A DNA stretch of 64,000 bases. Source: Platycnemis pennipes (lineage: Eukaryota; Arthropoda; Insecta; Odonata; Platycnemididae). Both the position numbers and the translations under genes were made by a program. The stretch lies in contig OW121856.1 of NCBI GenBank assembly GCA_933228895.1, forward strand, positions 101,407,027-101,471,026, given 5' to 3'. The notes beneath the pieces were generated by a model, which did no database searches, had not been told where the DNA came from, and saw nothing but the letters and a program-made list of their open reading frames with translations. Of this stretch, positions 35,333-45,365 are shown one piece after another. Within the stretch, counting starts at the first letter, position 1. Each line of letters begins with the position of its first letter.

Positions 35333-35335
35333 CGT

Positions 35336-35705
35336 AATTGGATTCATTCTTGAATGCCTCCCTGCTTGTTACATAAAAGGTAAACTTTGTGTTATCAGTC
35401 CTTCATAATATTAATAGCAATCAGTAAATGATTAGTAATGTAATTATTATTTCTTTCAAGAAGTGAATATTTGGTGATTTTTCACTCCCTGCCGCACACC
35501 CTCGCGGTGGCTGGCAAGGTAATTGGATTCATTCTTGAATGCCTCCCTGCTTGTTACATAAAAGGTAAACTTTGTGTTATCAGTCCTTCATAATATTAAT
35601 AGCAATCAGTAAATGATTAGTAATGTAATTATTATTTCTTTCAAGAAGTGAATATTTGGTGATTTTTCACTCCCTGCCGCACACCCTCGCGGTGGCTGGC
35701 AAGGT
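35336..35705 (+). repeat. Perfect 185-bp tandem duplication
   Basis: 35336-35520 is repeated without a visible mismatch at 35521-35705. Each unit ends in a CR1-like 3' tail (CTCCCTGCCGCACACC, then GGTGGCTGGCAAGGT) and begins with AATTGGATTC. The first unit starts inside the right-hand duplication of the hAT-like element. Identity means the event is recent or, alternatively, an assembly artefact. Confidence 0.85.
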
Positions 35706-35706
35706 A

Positions 35707-36195
35707 ATCAATCGTGGTCGATGAAGATATTAAACTTCTATTTGAGAATGAATTGAAGCTAAAATATATTGCATGAATTTTTTCCCCTAGTTTTACAATA
35801 TTTAAATGAAGCAACACCCTTAGCATAGTTGTAGGAAACTATTTATTTACAGGACCGTGCTGAATCAGTCCACACAAAATAACATAAATTAACCCTCTTA
35901 ATGCAGCATCATTTCGTGCTATTATTGGAGGGGTAGGACTGTGGAACTGGCATTTTGGGAGTGGGATATCGTGAAGATGGATGAGGAGATAATGAAAGAC
36001 CGCTTCAATTCCCAGGCATACCAACGTACTCTCTGTTTCGCTGAGAAAAGACGGTGACACCTCACTGAAAAGATTTGGGGAAAGTTTAACGACACGTATT
36101 TCGTAGATCAATTCAAATGTAGATCTGAACAGTAAACACTGTAAAGGACGTGCAAATATTTGAATGAGTACTGAGTAGGAAAGTGAAGTGAAATG
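35707..36195. other. Non-coding sequence, no gene seen
   Basis: AT-rich sequence. The minus-strand open frame 35839-36225 (128 codons) shows no recognisable domain and overlaps a CR1-like fragment. Confidence 0.35.
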
Positions 36196-36198
36196 AGA

Positions 36199-36394
36199 GA
36201 TATGAATAGCTGTAAATATATCCAATGTTTTTGTATACTTGCTTTGATAGTTTTATCTTTACATTAAATAGTGCAGTTAATACTAGAATATAATTACTAA
36301 TCCTTTTTATGCATGATATATAATGCACGCTTGGTGTGAATCCACCCCCTTCCACACACCTTTATGATGGCTTGCAGGATATTGTGTAGATGTA
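36199..36394 (+). pseudogene. CR1/L2-like 3' fragment
   Basis: Begins with the degenerate GATATGAATAGCTGTAAATA end of the RT frame (the segment after PRTIRD in better copies). It continues through the 3' UTR (AATCCTTTTTATGCATGATA) to the CACACACC ... GGCTTGCAGGATATTGTGTAGATGT tail. No intact coding. Confidence 0.7.
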
Positions 36395-36399
36395 CAAAG

Positions 36400-36985
36400 T
36401 ATAACAGTTATTTGCTGAAATTCATACTAAGTCATGAATTGTGGGGGAATGTGAAATATGGCATTAAGTTGAATTGTATTAGCTTAAGATGAAAGACTGG
36501 CTCACTTTAAAAACAATCTTCAAAGATCTAAATTCACAAGTACTGAGTTAAATATGGTGACCAGATTTATGACCTCACAAGATGAAATTGAGAGCTGAAT
36601 TGCTGGACGAAGCCGAAGAAATATTGCCGGTCACATACATCAAGGGTCTCTCCCGTAATTTTCTCATAGTGGAGGATAAGCTCTAATTGGTGGAAAGATA
36701 TAGGAAAAAAAGAAACACTGAGTGGCATCACTGCAGAAGAAAGCAACTCAAGAGGAAACTTTGATGGAAATGGAAATACATTGTTGGGAATCCAGTTGAG
36801 TAGGAAAAATATCAGATATTTTCCCCACTGTCCGGACAGGAATGGAATCCCTAAGGGACGAACCTACTTCAAAGAATACATGCCCGGAAAAAAGAGGACG
36901 TCTCGTAACCCTAATTGTAAGTAGGTAAATGTATAACACTGGGAACATTTATGGCACTACCGCGGTTCATGCCTAACGTCATCGT
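36400..36985. other. Non-coding sequence, no gene seen
   Basis: AT-rich. No recognised feature. Confidence 0.35.
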
Positions 36986-36989
36986 CAAA

Positions 36990-37370
36990 TAAATTAGCTT
37001 CATTGTCATCATTATAATCAGTCAGCTATCCTGAGATTGATTTGATCAAATACAGCCCTTCATTCGATTCTTCTTTCAGTTAATCTCTTCAAATTTCCGT
37101 ATTTATTCTCTTTCATATCCTTCATCACTTGTTCTATAGGTATATCTCATACGAGGCCTTCCTTTGCCGTTCTTCCATCCACTTGTCCTTCAGCGATTGT
37201 CTTCATCAGGCCTTTTGTTGTCCCGTCTTCTTGGGGCATTCAGAAGACATCTATTTTCTCTTACTCTTCTTAGGACTTCCACGTAACTTATTCGGTCGAT
37301 ACAATTTATCTTCAATCTTCATCAGCTTCAAACGTGCTTTGTTGCTGAATTTGCTAAACGTGTTCAGTTT
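36990..37370 (-). pseudogene. RTE-like retrotransposon C-terminal fragment
   Basis: Antisense + strand landmarks match the 61.2-61.5 kb copy in order: GAGGCCTTCCTTTGCCGTTC, GCGATTGTCTTCATCAGGCC, and a CTTCCACGTAACTTATTCGG segment followed by TCAATCTTCATCA. These encode (minus) the region downstream of the RT domain. The frame is broken by many indels. Confidence 0.55.
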
Positions 37371-37429
37371 AAGTTTTCACAAAGGGATTAAAGAGAATAA
37401 AAAAATATGGGAATACTGGTTACCGTGGC

Positions 37430-38223
37430 TCACCTATATGAGCACTGAGTATCTTGGAATAAGACTGACACATGATCTTTCCTGGGGTAAACAAATACGT
37501 AGAATAATGGGTCAAGCTAATCGTAGACTAGGATTCATCAAAAGAGTATTGGGTAAATGTGACGATCATGTACGAGAAATCAGCTACTTTCCCTTGTCAG
37601 AACTCATTTGGAATACGCTGCCAGCATATGGGATCCCTACGAAATCGGTCTAAATAATGAACTTGAACGTGTGTAGAGAAGATTGGCAAGATTTGTAAAG
37701 GGACGGCACGATAACTATATTACCGTAACCAGCATATTAAATTAATTAAAATGGGAACCATTGTCAGATCGCAGGTTGAAATTTAGACTTAATCTCCTAA
37801 ATAAATTCCAAGATAATATTTTCAATGATGACGTTAAAAATATTTTGCGAACCCCAACTTACTACGGTAGACTGGACCACAATTACAAAATTAGAGAAAT
37901 TGATTGCCGAACTGACAGATTCAAAATGTCCTTTTTCCCTCGTACGATTAGGGATATGAATAGCGGTAAATATGTCCAATACGAGTGAATCAATGTATAG
38001 CATAGGGAGTTGCATGTTGGTATAAGGACTTGAAGGTAACCCAACTAACTGCACGTTCTTGCATGCGTAGTTTGCTATTTTTATCTTTTTAAATATTGCA
38101 GTTTAGACTAATATATTAATACTAATCCTTTTTAATGTGTGATATGTAGTGCATGATTGATGAGAATTCACCCCCTGCCACACACCTTTATGGTGGCTTA
38201 CAGGGTATTATGTAGATGTAGAT
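37430..38223 (+). pseudogene. CR1/L2-like retrotransposon: RT C-terminal region plus complete 3' end
   Basis: The longest copy in the window. A frame from about 37440 encodes EYLGIRLTHDLSWGKQI, typical of the segment after the RT palm in Jockey/CR1/L2-type elements, and continues through LGKCDDHVREISYFPL. A frameshift near 37600 and in-frame stops near 37677 and 37742 interrupt it. A second open part (37761-37988) encodes SDRRLKFRLNLLNKFQ and, further on, FKMSFFPRTIRD, then stops. A 3' UTR of about 230 bp ends in the CTGCCACACACC ... GTATTATGTAGATGTAGAT tail. No endonuclease or catalytic RT core is present, so it cannot move by itself. Confidence 0.85.
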
Positions 38224-38745
38224 TCATGCCTTAGCTCAGATATCAATTCTCAACTCCTTTAAGACGCCGACTCATTCAGTTCGTCCAGCGGATGGAAGGA
38301 CGGATGTTAATAATTGAAACGGGGTTCAAAATGAGATATGGGCTCTTTCCGTGCTCCCGCGGCGTCCGACGTAAACGTAAATATTGGTCGTATCGGGCCG
38401 TCACCGTTTAAACCAACCGCCGACGCCGTCCCAAACAACACACAATGTGTCGCAATAAGAGCAAGATACATATCACTGTCGTCCGACATAATATTTCCTC
38501 GCTGAATATTTTAAGCAATTTGCTCGGGGGAGCGCGGGAGTTTGTAAAAGGGTGGAGCGTTAGGAAACAGAGGGGGTGGGGGATGGTGTGGTATGTGTGT
38601 ATGAGGTCGGACGGCTGGGGGTGGGGTTCGGTTGGGGGTGGAAAGGGGGGAGGGTAGATTGAAAGAGACTTTGGGGGAGGGAGGGGAAGAGCTCCGGTAG
38701 GAAATGAATAGTTGGGATTCGTGTTTGCAGAGACAATAAATGCGC
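38224..38745. other. Non-coding sequence with G-rich patch
   Basis: A G-rich stretch at about 38520-38700 generates spurious frames on the minus strand (for example 38408-38827). No gene recognised. Confidence 0.4.
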
Positions 38746-38746
38746 G

Positions 38747-38932
38747 ATGATCACATTCCCCGGCGAAAATGAAGAGAGAAGTGATGACATTGCAAAACGA
38801 GAGTACCTGGAGTTCATTGCTCGTCATCTTGTTGACTTGGCAAAAGACTCCCTTCTCTCATGCATGAAGAGGCAAGTTCCGCTTATTTTTTTACGAGACC
38901 GTCTAGAGAATATTCCACGGTTTTGCCTCTAA
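38747..38932 (+). CDS. Unassigned open reading frame, 61 codons
   Basis: The product is strongly charged (NEERSDDIAKREYLEFIARHL in part), with an amphipathic helical look and few low-complexity residues, unlike the surrounding compositional frames. I recognise no family. It could be an exon of an unknown gene (no consensus splice sites were confirmed) or chance. Confidence 0.12.
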   Translation: MITFPGENEERSDDIAKREYLEFIARHLVDLAKDSLLSCMKRQVPLIFLRDRLENIPRFCL

Positions 38933-39460
38933 GTTTAAACATTGGACTAAATAATTATTTTTCTGTTTGAACAAAACATCCAATAAATATATTCTCATTG
39001 TAGCCTTGAAATTCCTCTAGTCCTAGATATAAACCTTATGTTATTTACCTATCCTGAGTTGTTGCATAAGGGTATCTCAGGGAATAAAGTTATTCATTCT
39101 CAGTTGATAAATAGTTATGCTATTTCTCCAGGATGTAAATTCCGTTCTACCGAATAGCGCATGTTTTCATAGACAATTTATATTTTTTCTGACACTTCTA
39201 AAGACTTAATCCGATTTAAACTTCTCTAATACAACGTGGCAAATTAAGATTTCACCCAATTAAAGATTCTGTGCGTTGATAGGCAATTTGTCATTCGCTG
39301 ATGAATTCCACTCAGCCAATCTATGTAACAATTAGAAGATAGAGTAAATATGTGCAATGAAGGAATTCAAAGATTTATAAGCAATAGATATCTGAGTGTT
39401 TCAGCTGTTAAAATACGAAATATGTCCTGTTTAATTTTCGCCATTACCCCTGGATAGGAC
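38933..39460. other. AT-rich non-coding sequence, no gene seen
   Basis: Nothing recognised. Confidence 0.4.
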
Positions 39461-39463
39461 TAT

Positions 39464-39516
39464 CCCTGGAGAAAATGGTGATGAGATGATATTCATCTCA
39501 TCATCATTTTCTCGGG
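39464..39516. repeat. 53-bp palindrome
   Basis: GAGAAAATGGTGATGAGATGA on the left is mirrored by TCATCTCATCATCATTTTCTC on the right, with CCC/GGG outside and almost no loop. One central mismatch and a small bulge. No copies elsewhere were noticed. Confidence 0.6.
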
Positions 39517-39900
39517 AAATTCTTTTCAAAAGATCATCCAAGCATGGACCATTTCCAAAGACGCATATTACAAGGTAAAAATTATAGTAAACGTTTTTGG
39601 TCGAAGACACTGTATTAAATCAGAGTGAAAATAGCCTCTTAAGTGGCAAATGTCATAACTAGTCATTAATCCTAAGATATGTTAGACGCAACACTCCATT
39701 CAATTATCATATAGTGTAACGCTTCATATTTCAATGACTTCCCTTTTTCACCATTAATTACTTGCCCCAAGTATATCATACGAGATTTTTCTATTCTTTC
39801 CTTCCCATTCGCTTTTCACTTAACGAGTTTTGTCAGGTTTATTGTAAACATTTCTCAAGGTATTTCCATCGATCCATTATTCAGTTTTAGAGATTTTTTA
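39517..39900. other. Non-coding sequence, no gene seen
   Basis: AT-rich, possibly an antisense relic of an RTE-like element (CCATTAATTACTTGCCCCAAG region), but too decayed to assign. Confidence 0.3.
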
Positions 39901-39901
39901 C

Positions 39902-41470
39902 ATTCATCTACATCTACATAGTACCCTGAAAGCCACCATAGAGGTGAGTTGCGAGGGTGAATTTTCACCAAACATGCATAAAAGGATTAGTAATAATATT
40001 ATAATCTAAATTTGACAATTTAAAAAAGATAAAAATACAAAGGAATCATGCTAAAACATGCTATTAGTTGCGTTAGCTTAAAGTCCTTATGTCAACAAGC
40101 AACTACCTACGCTATCCATTCATACATTCATCCCAGTAAACACGATGTGTTGCGGAAACGTCGCAGAAAGGTTGCACGAGGTTGCAGGATGCCACGTCGG
40201 TTGGCAACGTTTCTGCAACGTCATAATTACGTCGCTGATGCACTTGTTTGGTCAGAAAAATTTAATTACAAAATTATTTGAGCCAGCGGATACATATATT
40301 AAAATTCCATTCTTCCTCTTTATGAGACACTGATTGTATATGGGAGTGGAATATTCACTAGGTTGCAGAAAGGTTGCGACATGTTGCAGGTTGCTTTGCG
40401 AAGTCTTATTTGGACACAGTTTACCCCAAACATATATTCAAATATGGGGTTTTTATAGTTTTTTCACCTTTTGAAGCAAATTAGCTCTTTCCAGTGAAAT
40501 ATTATTTTTCTGTCGTGAGACAATTTTCGCATTTAGAAAAATTGCATATGAGATAGCCAAAGGGAAGACGGCACGAGATCGATATACATATTCGATACAT
40601 CGAACGCTATACTATCCCGTCAATCCCATCTGTTTACTCTCTGTCTAGCGCTTGCCTTTTTCGGTGTGGTTTTGTGTTCTCTAGGAATCTCGTACGATAT
40701 TCTACAATTATTTGACCCCTACCTGTTTGGATATCGATTTTTGGAAGTTATATACTGTTTTATTGCCTCTCATTTGTTTTTGACCCGTCTCGTTTGGATA
40801 ATGATTATTGGAAACTGTATCGGTACTCTCTCGTTGGCATTGACCCACGCCTGTCTGGAATAATGAATAAATATTTTTTCTGCAAAGGCATATCTCGAGT
40901 GTTATTTTAAAGGGTTGCATAAATGTTGCAAGTACGTTGCAGTAGTTGCATAAGTGTTGCAAATATGTTTCACCAGAGGTTGCAGTTACGTTGCCATTAC
41001 GTTGCAGGAACGTGGTAGAGAGCGTGGTATGGCTGCTTTTGCGACGTTGCCAATACGTTGCAGCAACTCCAATTTTGTTGCAGTGCAACGTTTCCACAAC
41101 ATTTTCACAACACATTTGGTTTATAGGGATATTTTTGCTTTTCAACACTCAGGTATTCATATCCTTAATTGTACGGAGAAGGAGGACATTTCGAATATGT
41201 CAGTTCGGCAATCAATTTCCCTAATTTTGTGATTATGGTCCAGTCTACCATTATTTAACTGATTAAGTGTTAATTTCAACTTACGATCTGACAATGAGTC
41301 CCACTTTAGTTCCTTTAATAGACTGGTTACGCTAATATACTTAGTTATCATACCGGGCCTTCACAAATCTTGCCAAACGTCGCTAAACATGTTCAAGTTC
41401 AGTATTTAAGCATATTTCGTAAGGATCCCATGTATTGGCAGCGTTTTAAAGCGTATTCCAAACCGCTCAA
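39902..41470 (-). pseudogene. CR1/L2-like retrotransposon fragment split by a 1-kb element
   Basis: The minus-strand 3' tail and UTR occupy 39902-40131. The RT C-terminal coding remnant resumes at about 41153 and runs to about 41470. In that right part the FKM-FF, DRxLK and ILNELKW-type segments and the WDPYE region (GGATCCCATG on +) are recognisable but broken. Compared with the copy at 62525-63030, the interruption falls just 3' of the PRTIRD-coding segment. Confidence 0.7.
40132..41152. mobile_element. About 1-kb insertion with subterminal GTTGCA repeats
   Basis: It begins CCCAGTAAACACGATGTGTTG and ends with the complement of CTGAGTGTTG. ATGTGTTG followed by G/A-AAA occurs in inverted orientation at both ends (40144 and about 41118). 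GTTGCA and its variants are repeated dozens of times within about 300 bp of each end (40140-40420 and 40915-41100), while the centre (40440-40880) lacks them. Flanks ACATTCAT and GTATTCAT share ATTCAT exactly. Clustered subterminal motifs usually bind a transposase. No transposase-like frame is present, so it is probably non-autonomous. Superfamily unresolved. Confidence 0.65.
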
Positions 41471-41539
41471 CTCAGAATTCCTTCTTCCGTTACTTCCATT
41501 AAGGATAAGAAATAGAATAGTTATGTTGGCATGAAGAGG

Positions 41540-41610
41540 TTGTGTATGAATGGGGGTGAGTGCTGCGTGAAAAAAATCGTAGGATTGTTGACCCATGATG
41601 ATGATGATGA
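41540..41610 (+). repeat. RTE-like 3' end fragment
   Basis: GTGCTGCGTGAAAAAAATCG, then AGGATTGTTGACCCATGATG and a (GATGAT)n tail. This is the same terminal sequence as at 33225-33262 and (antisense) 61150-61200. Confidence 0.55.
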
Positions 41611-41890
41611 AGAAATGAATATAGCCCTGAAATTTGTAGGGTAAACAAGTGTTATGAGTAAAATAAGCACACAATTCCATCCCCTATAGTTCATAATGAT
41701 ATACATAATTCCAAAAATTATACCTGTAAACGGCATATTATATTTCGTATAAAACAAGCAAGGGTGTATTTAATTTAGTACGATTAAGAACGAATTTCAT
41801 TCGCACTATTGGGTTATTTACCATTATCTATCTATCCGATTACTGTGTTGCATAATATCAACCCTTGTGGTTTCATTAATGTTTGTAGAG
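41611..41890. other. Non-coding spacer
   Basis: Nothing recognised. Confidence 0.3.
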
Positions 41891-41893
41891 AAG

Positions 41894-42036
41894 GGGATGC
41901 CTCGTTGGCTGAAGCACTCGGCACTTTATTGAAAAACCAGGGTTCGCGTCCCGGTGAAGGCGAGTGGATTTTCCCTTTGGTGAATTTCCACACATATTTC
42001 GAGGTCAATATTTCGGCCTCAAAATTTCGAAGCTAG
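41894..42036 (+). mobile_element. tRNA-derived SINE fragment
   Basis: An A-box-like TGGCTGAAGCACTCGG (41906-41921) and a B-box-like GGTTCGCGTCC (41941-41951) at tRNA-like spacing, followed by a body containing TTCGAGGTCAATATTTCGG. The extra length after the B box and the lack of a closing acceptor stem argue against a real tRNA gene. Third SINE family of the window. Confidence 0.55.
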
Positions 42037-42470
42037 ACATCGCCATTATGCCATGGTTGTGAATTTTTCGGAGCCGGTTTTCGGAAATGAATCTTTTATG
42101 CATGAACTCTGCGGTTTTGGGGGGTTAGGAATAATGAATAAGGCGTGGGGATGCATTAAATCAGTACTTGTGCGCTATGCCACTGTTCAGTCATGTGCTA
42201 GTGAAACAAAACTACATCAAATAGGGATAGTTATACATGCGAACAAATAGAGAACTCGAACGGTGGATGAAGAATATGAAGAAAGAGTGAGTTTGGAGAC
42301 ACAGATGAAGGTTGGATTTTAAGAATATTTAAATGATGACCTAAACGCAATTGAAAATTGGTATAATACATAGCAGTTAGAATTAACTTTTAAAAAATGT
42401 CTAGTGATGAATTTTTGGAAAAAGCATAGTTCTCCACCTAGAACTTACAAAAAAGTAATAATGAATTAAT
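42037..42470. other. Non-coding sequence, possible RT relic at the end
   Basis: Sequence near 42330-42470 (AACGCAATTGAAAATTGGTA) resembles the DL-xIENW-type region upstream of the conserved CR1 segment that follows. It is too decayed to annotate separately. Confidence 0.3.
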
Positions 42471-42472
42471 AA

Positions 42473-43259
42473 ACGTGGAATCCATTAAATATCTTGGAAT
42501 AAGACTGACACATGATCTTTCCTGGGGTGAACAAATACGTAAAATAATGGGTCAAACTAATCGTAAACTGGGATTCATCAAAAGAGTATTGGGTAAATGT
42601 GACGATCATGTACGAGAAATCAGCTACTTTCCCCTTGAAAAGTCATTTGGACTATGCTGCCAGCGTATGGGATCCCTACGAAATTGGTATAAATAATGAA
42701 CTTGAATGATTGCAGCGAAGATCGGCAAGATTTGTTAAGGGACAGCACGATAGCTATATTAGCATAACCAGTATATTAAATGAATTAAAATGGGAATCAT
42801 TGCCAGATTGCAGGTTGAAATTTGACCTAATCTCTTAAATAAATTCCAATACCATATTTTCAGTGATTATGTTAAAAATATTTTGCGAGCCCCAACTTCT
42901 TATGTACACTAATCACAAAATTAAATAAACTGATTGCCGAACTGACAGATTCAAAATATCCTTTTTTCCTGGTACAATTATGGATATGAATAACGGTAAA
43001 AATATATCCAATACGAGCATAACAATGGATAGTATTGGTAGCTGCATGTTGGTATAAGGACTTGAAACTAACCCAACTAACAGCATGTTTTTGCAAGTTT
43101 GCTTTGATATTTTTATCTTTTTTAAATAGTGAAGATTAGACCAGTATATTAGTACAAATCTTTTTTATGATTGATATGTAGTGCATATTTGGTGAGAATT
43201 CACCCCCTGCCACACACATTTTAGTGGCTATAAGGGAAATGTAGATGTAGATGTAGATG
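42473..43259 (+). pseudogene. CR1/L2-like retrotransposon: RT C-terminal region plus 3' end
   Basis: Closely parallels the copy at 37430: KYLGIRLTHDLSWGEQI, GFIKRVLGKCDDHVREI, then frameshifts and stops, a shortened DRRLKF-to-PRTIRD region, a 3' UTR, and a CCCTGCCACACAC tail ending in GTAGATGTAGATGTAGATG. Relative to the 37.4 kb copy, small deletions near 42640, 42890 and 43220 remove reading frame and part of the tail. Non-functional. Confidence 0.85.
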
Positions 43260-43730
43260 ATGGGGTGGGAGGGAGGAGACAAGACGAGAGGGAGACGATG
43301 GAGATGAGCTTAACCAATTTAAAATCCTTGAGAGAACAATAAATAAGTAAATAAAATGGGTACGGGCATTTTACCCCGCCTCTTCATACTATTCCCTTTC
43401 CACCCCTCTCCCCACCCACTTCCTCCCTCTTCCTTTTTTTCCTCTTCCCCTCCTCTTATCCGAGTCGGCCTGGTTAATTTAATATAGAGTGGAAGGTCTG
43501 GGGAACGAAGTAAGATTGAGTTTTCCGTGGAGTAAGCCCAGCACGAGGTTGAGCCGACCGACGACGGAGGAAGATGTGTGCTGGGGGGGGGGGGAGGAGT
43601 GGCTGAGGGAAGAGAGGGGTGCAGGGGATGCGGGAGACAGGGGTGGAAGAGTAGAAATAAAAGCGGCGACGGAGGAATAAAAATTAGAAAGAGGAAGAGA
43701 GAGAGGAGAATGCGGTTGGCGAGAGTACTT
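43260..43730. repeat. G/A-rich block with embedded C/T-rich stretch
   Basis: Low-complexity purine-rich sequence interrupted at about 43375-43460 by CCCTCTTCC-type sequence. The minus-strand open frame 43319-43867 is compositional. Confidence 0.45.
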
Positions 43731-44390
43731 GGGAGCATCAGGGCCCTGTAGCTAGTGGCACAGACAAGCTGAGCATCTGCCCGCAAATAAAGGGGACGCT
43801 CCAATTTCGCTGATGGTGGAAAAAATATTCCAAAAATGATGCTCGAAATTACGAAAAATATTCTCAATCAACTCCTTTAATTTCATTATCGATATCCCAC
43901 TGATCAAAGGTGGGTCATAATCGACTATTCCCCATATTCCCCTCTCCTTCAAACACCCCTTTTCTACCCCCTGATCCATTCTTCAGCTCAGCAAGCCTTT
44001 TTATCCCATCCGACATTTCACCTCTCTTCCATCCTATTTAGCATTTTTTCTTACGCCTTGGCCTTGAGGCTCCCATTGTCTTTAATTATATCCTCCATCC
44101 ACTTACTCCGTCCCCCTGCGATGTCCTTCGGCTAGTTCCCTTACAGTGTAAAGCTCCTCCAACCACTTATTGCTTCTGGCTGTCCTTCAAGTTATGAGGG
44201 TGAGATTAGACATCCAGTCTACCTTCCAAAGTTCAGATAAAGAAAACAACCACACCATGTAACGCACATATCAAACACCTAATTAAACTTTTATTATCCT
44301 CTTAATGACGGCGTCTCCGTAATTAAGATCTTTGCACATCTTAATTTTTTTTAATATTGCCACATAACGAACATAACTGCGGCTTTTGTA
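43731..44390. other. Non-coding sequence, no gene seen
   Basis: Mixed sequence. Part of 44040-44130 may be an antisense retroelement relic, not assignable. Confidence 0.3.
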
Positions 44391-44394
44391 ATGG

Positions 44395-44530
44395 ATCTTA
44401 TTACTAGTCGTCGATCGCAGGAATGATTTGACGAACCTCTTACGTTCTATTCTTCTGTCGACAAATCTCTTCAGTTTGCCCTAATTCTTTTGTTTCATAT
44501 ATTTCACCACTTGCTCTTTGTATATCTCCT
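44395..44530 (-). pseudogene. Probable RTE-like antisense relic
   Basis: ATGATTTGACGAACCTCTTACG followed by CAAATCTCTTCAGTTTGCCC and TTCACCACTTGCTCTTTGTA keeps the order of the RTE-like C-terminal region read antisense at 36990-37150. Identity is low. It abuts the CR1 fragment at 44534. Confidence 0.35.
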
Positions 44531-44533
44531 ACG

Positions 44534-44946
44534 GATTCCAAGACAATATTTTCAATGATGAAGTTAAAAACATTTTACAAACTCCAACTTAGTATGGTAA
44601 ACTGTACCATAATCACAAAATTAGAGAAATTGATTGCCGAACTGACAGATTTAAAATGTCCTTCTTTCCTCGGATAATTAGGGATACGAATAGCTTGTAA
44701 AATATCAACTAGCATAAATACGAGTGTATCAATGGATAGCGTAGGTAGTTGCATGTTGGTATAAGGACTTGACTTACCCTGCCTTTGCATTCTTGTTTTG
44801 TTATTTTTATCTTTTTAAAATTGTGAAGTTAAGACTAGAATGTTATTACTAACTGTTTTCATGCCTAATATGCAGTGAATGTTTGGTGTAAATTCACCCC
44901 CTGCCACGCACCTTAATCGTGGCTTGCAGGGTATTATGTAGATGTA
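44534..44946 (+). pseudogene. CR1/L2-like 3' fragment
   Basis: Starts in the KFQ-xIF-DDV-NIL segment of the RT C-terminus, carries the IREIDCRTDRFKMS-coding stretch and the FFPR motif region, then the 3' UTR and the CCTGCCACGCACC ... TTGCAGGGTATTATGTAGATG tail. Stops break the frame. Confidence 0.8.
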
Positions 44947-45029
44947 CGGATCATTATTCTCATTTAAATCACTCTTTCATGTTGAAAACACCCATAAAAC
45001 ATGTTTGTACTTTCATGGCAGAATGATTC

Positions 45030-45365
45030 ATCATAAGTGATCAATCCTGAGCAGCCCTCCACTCAATTCTCCTATTGGCTTATCCCTTAATTTTGGCATA
45101 GTTTTTTTTTCGAACATCCTTCACTATTTGCTAAATTTCATAATATGCTTTCCTTTGTCATTATTTCCGTTGAATTTCCTCAAAACGATTGTCTTCATCA
45201 CATCATTATGTCTCAAGAAATGGCTGATTAGGTCGTGCCATCTTCACATTAATTTTTTCCCCAGACTTCTCTTGTGCTTTACTCTTCTCAAGACTTCTTC
45301 GTTTGTTACTCGGTTGATCCATTGTATCTTCAACATTCTTATATGCTTATTGCTGAGCATTATAC
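45030..45365 (-). pseudogene. RTE-like antisense fragment, decayed
   Basis: Antisense landmarks in order on +: GATCAATCCTGAGCAGCCCTC, ACTCAATTCTCCTATTGGC, ACGATTGTCTTCATCACATC, TTCTTCGTTTGTTACTCGG and CTTCAACATTCTTATATGC. These correspond to the C-terminal domain and 3' end of the RTE-like copies at 61.2 and 62.2 kb. No open frame survives on the coding strand. Confidence 0.55.

Noticed and set aside
38408..38827. 139-codon minus-strand frame
   Set aside because: Generated by the G-rich patch at 38520-38700. Pro/Ser-rich with no domain.
41894..41965. Functional tRNA gene
   Set aside because: The B box is off-consensus and no complete cloverleaf forms. The body continues as SINE-like sequence.
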